Shown here piece after piece: positions 15,183-18,488 of a stretch of 18,488 bases of DNA (position 1 is its first letter; each line of letters starts with the position of its first letter). This stretch comes from Calditrichia bacterium (lineage in GTDB: Bacteria; Calditrichota; Calditrichia; Calditrichales; Calditrichaceae): contig JALWEA010000019.1 of the NCBI GenBank assembly GCA_027039465.1, positions 1 to 18,488 on the forward strand. The letters are read 5' to 3'. The position numbers were made by a program, and so were the translations under genes. The notes below the pieces were generated by a model. The model was not told the origin of the DNA. It did not search any database and saw nothing but the letters and a program-made list of their open reading frames with translations.

Positions 15183-15227
15183 TGGAAGAAAATTCCAAGA
15201 AATTCCATAAAATGGAATAAAATCCCT
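15183..15227 (+). promoter_or_regulatory. Phased pentamer array upstream of mraZ (probable MraZ box)
   Basis: Pentamers start at exact 10-base steps: TGGAA (15183), TTCCA (15193), TTCCA (15203), TGGAA (15213) and TCCCT (15223). MraZ proteins are known to bind TGGGN-like repeats with 10-base spacing in front of their own operon. The array here has the same spacing with a GGAA core, in both orientations. It covers the probable transcription start, as expected for autorepression. Confidence 0.6.
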
Positions 15228-15246
15228 AAAGCGTTTTGGATAGGCT

Positions 15247-15729
15247 ATGGCAATAACCGAATTTGCAGGTGAATTCTACTGCACTTTGGATAGTAAAAAT
15301 CGCGTCAGTATTCCTTCCGGAATCCGAAAGGTGTTTGTCCCGGAAGCCGAAAACACGATTGTGTTTACCCGCGGCTTTGAGATGGAAAACATTTATGCCT
15401 ACCCTTTAAATGAATGGCAACGGCTTACCAAAAAACTACGCACTTTAAATCCTCTCGAAAAAAAGACGCGCGATTTTATCCGCCTGTTTGTCGGTGTTGC
15501 CCACACAGCCACCATGGATAGCCAGGGGAGAGTCATGATTCCAGAACGCATTCTTAAAATGGGGAAAATCGAAAAGGACCTGTTATTAATCGGTTCTTTA
15601 ACCAAGTTCGAAATTTGGAATCCCGATGTTTATTACAATGATTATTTGAAGCGGGATGACCATTTGAACTTGACGGAATTGGCGGAACAAATAGAATTCA
15701 GAGACATGTTTTTTGACAACGGTGAGTGA
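15247..15729 (+). CDS. mraZ: Transcriptional regulator MraZ
   Basis: A 160-residue protein made of two AbrB/SpoVT-like halves, each with the family signature: TLDSKNRVSIPSGIR near residue 14 and TMDSQGRVMIPERI near residue 89. MraZ forms ring-shaped oligomers and regulates the division and cell-wall (dcw) cluster it heads, usually repressing it. The length is slightly above the usual 140-155, with extra residues at the C-terminal end. The start is the ATG at 15247; the upstream Shine-Dalgarno sequence is weak (GGATAGG). The end overlaps the rsmH start, so the cluster is coupled from its first gene. A phased repeat array upstream is the likely target site. Confidence 0.97.
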   Translation: MAITEFAGEFYCTLDSKNRVSIPSGIRKVFVPEAENTIVFTRGFEMENIYAYPLNEWQRLTKKLRTLNPLEKKTRDFIRLFVGVAHTATMDSQGRVMIPERILKMGKIEKDLLLIGSLTKFEIWNPDVYYNDYLKRDDHLNLTELAEQIEFRDMFFDNGE

Positions 15730-16657
15730 ACACACGGAATACCATAATCCGGTTTTAGCGGACAAGGTACGCGAAATGTTGCTTGTCCGACCTGACGGCG
15801 TTTATCTGGATGGTACCTTGGGCGGAGGCGGCCATGCCTGGAACTTACTCCGGCATTTATCATCCGAAGCTATTTACATAGGCATTGACCGCGATACGCA
15901 GGCCATTGAATTCGCTCGCAAACGTTTGGCTGCTTTTCCGAACGTGCGTTTTTATCACGGTGTGTTTGCGGATATGGATTTGGCCTTAAGGGAATCGGGG
16001 ATTGAAAAGGCGGACGGCATTCTGCTCGATCTCGGAATTTCCAGCCATCAGGTGGATGATGAGCGCCGCGGTTTTACGTTCCGTCCCGGTGTGGCGCTGG
16101 ATATGCGCATGAATCCCGGGGAAAATGTACTGACAGCCGCCGATATTTTGAATACTTACGACTACGGAGAGCTGTTCAGAGTATTTCGGGAATACGGCGA
16201 AGAACGTCACACCGGATGCATTGCGCGGAGAGTCATTCGTCAGCGTGAAGAAAAACCGTTTACGGTAAGTGACGATCTGGTACGGATTATCGATCGCTGT
16301 GTACCGCGAAAGCACGCGAAAAAATCTTACGCGCGTATTTTTCAGGCCTTGCGCATCGAAGTGAACGGCGAGTTGGAGCAGCTTAAAACGGCTTTGGAAA
16401 AAGCGGTACAATTGCTCAGGTCCGGAGGGCGCTTGGTTGTGATTAGTTACCATTCGCTGGAAGACCGGATTGTGAAAAACTTTTTACGAAAACAGGAAAA
16501 TCCCTGTGAATGCCCGCCGGAGTTGCCGGTGTGCCAGTGTGGAAAACTCCCGACAATGAAACGGGTTCGGCCGTTTTTGGTTGTCCCGGACGAAAAGGAG
16601 ATTCAAAGCAACCCAAGGGCAAGGAGTGCTAAAATGAGGGTAGGAGAAAGGTTATGA
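15713..16657 (+). CDS. rsmH: 16S rRNA (cytosine1402-N4)-methyltransferase RsmH
   Basis: A 314-residue SAM-dependent methyltransferase (MraW/RsmH) that methylates N4 of C1402 in the 16S rRNA decoding centre. Seen motifs are the SAM loop DGTLGGGGHA at 33-42, GIDRDTQAIEFA around 58-69, ILLDLGISSHQVDD at 104-117 with GFTFR, KSYARIFQALRIEVN and VVISYHSLEDRIVKNF. A CxC...CxC segment near the end (NPCECPPELPVCQCGK) is usual in many RsmH proteins. The start is uncertain: TTG at 15713 has AGAGA eight bases upstream, while GTG at 15722 has nothing visible, so the TTG is used. It overlaps mraZ by 17 bases and the ftsL-like gene by the ATGA motif. Confidence 0.96.
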   Translation: MTTVSEHTEYHNPVLADKVREMLLVRPDGVYLDGTLGGGGHAWNLLRHLSSEAIYIGIDRDTQAIEFARKRLAAFPNVRFYHGVFADMDLALRESGIEKADGILLDLGISSHQVDDERRGFTFRPGVALDMRMNPGENVLTAADILNTYDYGELFRVFREYGEERHTGCIARRVIRQREEKPFTVSDDLVRIIDRCVPRKHAKKSYARIFQALRIEVNGELEQLKTALEKAVQLLRSGGRLVVISYHSLEDRIVKNFLRKQENPCECPPELPVCQCGKLPTMKRVRPFLVVPDEKEIQSNPRARSAKMRVGERL

Positions 16658-17031
16658 GTAAGAAAAAGAAGAACAACGCCCAACAATGGTTCATACGTTT
16701 TACGCTTTTGTTTGGCGTGGTCTTGCTGGTAAGCCTGAAACTTTACATTCATTTTCAGGTGGATCTGTTGAACAAGGACATTCGCTCGCTGGAAGTTCAA
16801 CGGAACCAATTGTTGAGCGAACGGGAAAAAATGCGCGCCGAAGTCAAGCGACTGCAAAACATCGACCGCATCAGTCGGATTGCAGGGCAACAACTTTCTT
16901 TGATCAATGATCCCGAACCGGTGCACACGATTCGTCTGGAAAATTTTAACAAGTTGAATCATTTTAAAAAAGAATTTGCCGCGCGGAAAAGTAAAACAAA
17001 CCAAACGTATTCCGTGGCCGGAATTAAGTAA
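16654..17031 (+). CDS. ftsL: FtsL-like cell division protein
   Basis: A 125-residue small bitopic membrane protein. A lysine-rich cytoplasmic start (MSKKKKNN) is followed by a single membrane helix at about 13-33 and a periplasmic coiled coil at about 37-72 (LLNKDIRSLEVQRNQLLSER). The segment DRISRIAGQQLSLINDPEP is typical of FtsL/DivIC proteins. FtsL joins FtsB and FtsQ at the septum and activates the FtsW-FtsI synthase. Sequence conservation in this family is low, so the call rests on layout and on its place between rsmH and ftsI. The ATG overlaps the rsmH stop as ATGA, with GAAAGG just upstream. ftsI starts 23 bases downstream. Confidence 0.85.
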   Translation: MSKKKKNNAQQWFIRFTLLFGVVLLVSLKLYIHFQVDLLNKDIRSLEVQRNQLLSEREKMRAEVKRLQNIDRISRIAGQQLSLINDPEPVHTIRLENFNKLNHFKKEFAARKSKTNQTYSVAGIK

Positions 17032-17054
17032 TAAGGGGTTTGGCAGAGCACACA

Positions 17055-18488
17055 ATGAAGAAGTTTCGGCTATTTATACTTATTGTGGGGGTTGTCGTCT
17101 TTTGGGCGGCTTTGGAAGCGAATCTCTTCCGCTTGCAAGTGGTGCACAATCATTATTTTGAACGGCTTGCCAAGCGCCAATACCTGCGGAAGGTGGTTCT
17201 GCATGCCCGCAGGGGAATTATTTACGATAGAGCGGGCAATCGTCTGGTGACCAACACCATTAATTTCGATATCGCAGCCGATCCGAAAATTGTGCGAAAT
17301 AAAGATCGGCTAAGCCGACGGTGTGCCAAAATATTTCACGAACCTTACACTTACTTTTATAAAAAACTTTCCGGCAATAGCCGGTTTGTTTATTTAAAGC
17401 GTAGGGTTACTTCGCAGCAATTAAAGCAAATTTTGGAATTAAAGGATCCGGGGGTCATTAAAATTCCGGTTTTTCGTCGTAATTATTTCTACGGTGAATA
17501 CGCCGCGCAATTGATCGGGTTTACGGATCCCGACGGTCGCGGGCTAAGCGGCTTGGAAGGGCAGTACAATGATTTGCTGCAGGGGGTAAACGGGTCCGCC
17601 ATTTTGCAATATGCGCCGGGCGGTCGATTGTTTTACAATGCCAACTATCCCATCCAGCCGCCTCGGGACGGTAAAAGCATTTACCTGACAATTGACAAGA
17701 ATATTCAAACGGTGGTGGAGCAGGCGCTGCGCGAGGGTATTCAGGCCGCTAAGGCGGATTCCGGCATGTGCGTCGTTTTGGATCCGGACAACGGCCGGGT
17801 GTTGGCCATGGCTAATTACCCTTCGTTCGATCCCAATAATCCGCAAAACTACCCGGCCTACACCATGAAAAATCGAACCATTACCAATGTGTTCGAGCCC
17901 GGTTCGACCATTAAAAGTTTTACGGCAGCCACATTGCTGCAAAAAGGATTGAAAAGGCCGACGGATCGGGTTTATTGCAATTTGGGGCGCTTTGCGGTTT
18001 ACAATAAAGTCTTTACCGATTCCCGTCCTCACGGTACCCTGACTTTTAAAGAAGTGGTGGCGCATTCGTCCAATATCGGCATGATTAAACTTTCGCAAAA
18101 TTTACCGGCGAATACATTATTTCGTTATTTGAAAAGTTTTGGTTTTGGTACGCAAACCGGCATCGAGTTGGAAGGGGAAGCCAGCGGATTTTTGGATCAA
18201 CCGGCCACTTGGTCCGGCGTAAGAAAAGCTTCGATTTCCATTGGTTACGGTATCGGAGTAACGGCCTTGCAATTAGCTTCCGCTTATGCGGCCCTGGTGA
18301 ACGGCGGAAACCTTTATCGTCCTTATGTGGTTTGGAAAATTGTGGAACCGAACGGCCATGTCTGGGAAGAGCATGAACCTTCGTTGGTGCGTCATGTAAT
18401 CTCGCCGCAGGTTAGTCGTACCATTAAAACGTTTTTACGTGCGGTGGTCGAAGAAGGAACGGGTAAAGAGGCGCGCATTAAAGGTGTG
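17055..18488 (+). CDS. ftsI: Peptidoglycan D,D-transpeptidase FtsI / PBP2x-type (partial)
   Basis: The gene runs off the right edge; 478 codons are visible. It encodes the septal class B penicillin-binding protein, which cross-links peptidoglycan at division. A membrane helix lies at about 5-25. The pedestal domain starts with RRGIIYDRAGNRL at 52-64. The transpeptidase domain starts near 225, with the active-site serine S284 and K287 in EPGSTIK, and the SxN motif S338-S-N340 (AHSSNIGM). The window ends at GTGKEARIKGV, just where the third motif (KTG) should follow, so an intact active site cannot be confirmed. PASTA domains, common at the end of PBP2x/SpoVD forms, would also lie outside. It follows the ftsL-like gene in the usual dcw order. 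Confidence 0.93.
   Translation, partial: MKKFRLFILIVGVVVFWAALEANLFRLQVVHNHYFERLAKRQYLRKVVLHARRGIIYDRAGNRLVTNTINFDIAADPKIVRNKDRLSRRCAKIFHEPYTYFYKKLSGNSRFVYLKRRVTSQQLKQILELKDPGVIKIPVFRRNYFYGEYAAQLIGFTDPDGRGLSGLEGQYNDLLQGVNGSAILQYAPGGRLFYNANYPIQPPRDGKSIYLTIDKNIQTVVEQALREGIQAAKADSGMCVVLDPDNGRVLAMANYPSFDPNNPQNYPAYTMKNRTITNVFEPGSTIKSFTAATLLQKGLKRPTDRVYCNLGRFAVYNKVFTDSRPHGTLTFKEVVAHSSNIGMIKLSQNLPANTLFRYLKSFGFGTQTGIELEGEASGFLDQPATWSGVRKASISIGYGIGVTALQLASAYAALVNGGNLYRPYVVWKIVEPNGHVWEEHEPSLVRHVISPQVSRTIKTFLRAVVEEGTGKEARIKGV

Larger units (their letters stand above)
14270..15246. other. 977-base divergent intergenic region between gdhA and mraZ
   Basis: No convincing gene lies here; short open frames overlap inverted repeats and have no recognisable product. 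From left to right it holds the AT-rich gdhA leader with one inverted repeat (14313-14330), a GC-richer cassette of nested inverted repeats (about 14605-14963), about 190 bases without visible structure, and the mraZ promoter with a phased repeat array (15152-15227). Leftward and rightward promoters must both lie inside it. Confidence 0.8.

Noticed and set aside
15986..16453. 155-residue open frame on the minus strand
   Set aside because: It is antisense to the core of rsmH, whose motifs are all intact; the reverse translation shows no family pattern.
17544..18098. 184-residue open frame on the minus strand
   Set aside because: It is antisense to the transpeptidase domain of ftsI, where the SxxK and SxN motifs are clearly coded on the plus strand.

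Overview
The window reads as a stretch of chromosome from a moderate-GC, Gram-negative bacterium of the Calditrichota / FCB neighbourhood. This placement is an inference from gene content: a GWxTD-domain secreted protein, a DUF5683 envelope protein, LA_3696-like coiled-coil membrane proteins, a PAS/HisKA_3 kinase, and a dcw cluster opening with mraZ. No rRNA, tRNA, CRISPR array, phage gene or transposase was seen.

Layout. Everything from the left edge to about 14270 is transcribed leftwards; from 15247 to the right edge it runs rightwards. The left edge holds two tandem coiled-coil/membrane-anchor paralogues, one full-length (cut by the window edge) and one N-terminally truncated, with the second sitting just behind the GWxTD gene. 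Then come rimO and ftsY (ATGA overlap) and a UbiA-type prenyltransferase. Next are three tightly packed envelope or unknown genes: DUF5683, a YfiM/DUF2279-like protein and a PHP hydrolase. A PAS-PAS histidine kinase lies directly behind a 1073-residue fusion of a signalling-type N-terminal region, a PPDK/PEP-synthase ATP-grasp domain and a pol-beta-type nucleotidyltransferase. A glutamate dehydrogenase gene follows, with a clear intrinsic terminator.

A 977-base divergent gap (14270-15246) carries several inverted-repeat modules and then the mraZ promoter region. The rightward block is the start of a division and cell-wall cluster: mraZ, rsmH, an ftsL-like gene, and ftsI/PBP2x cut by the window edge just before its expected KTG motif.

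The most unusual points are: (1) the ATP-grasp/nucleotidyltransferase fusion paired with an orphan histidine kinase; (2) the coiled-coil paralogues, whose rods are exact 11-residue repeats (8 versus 3 units) and which share a 95-base block with two differences; (3) five TGGAA/TTCCA-like pentamers at exact 10-base steps between the mraZ promoter and its start codon; (4) the composite inverted-repeat cassette between gdhA and mraZ. Several annotated starts are revised here from Shine-Dalgarno evidence (ftsY, the PHP gene, the GWxTD gene, the kinase).
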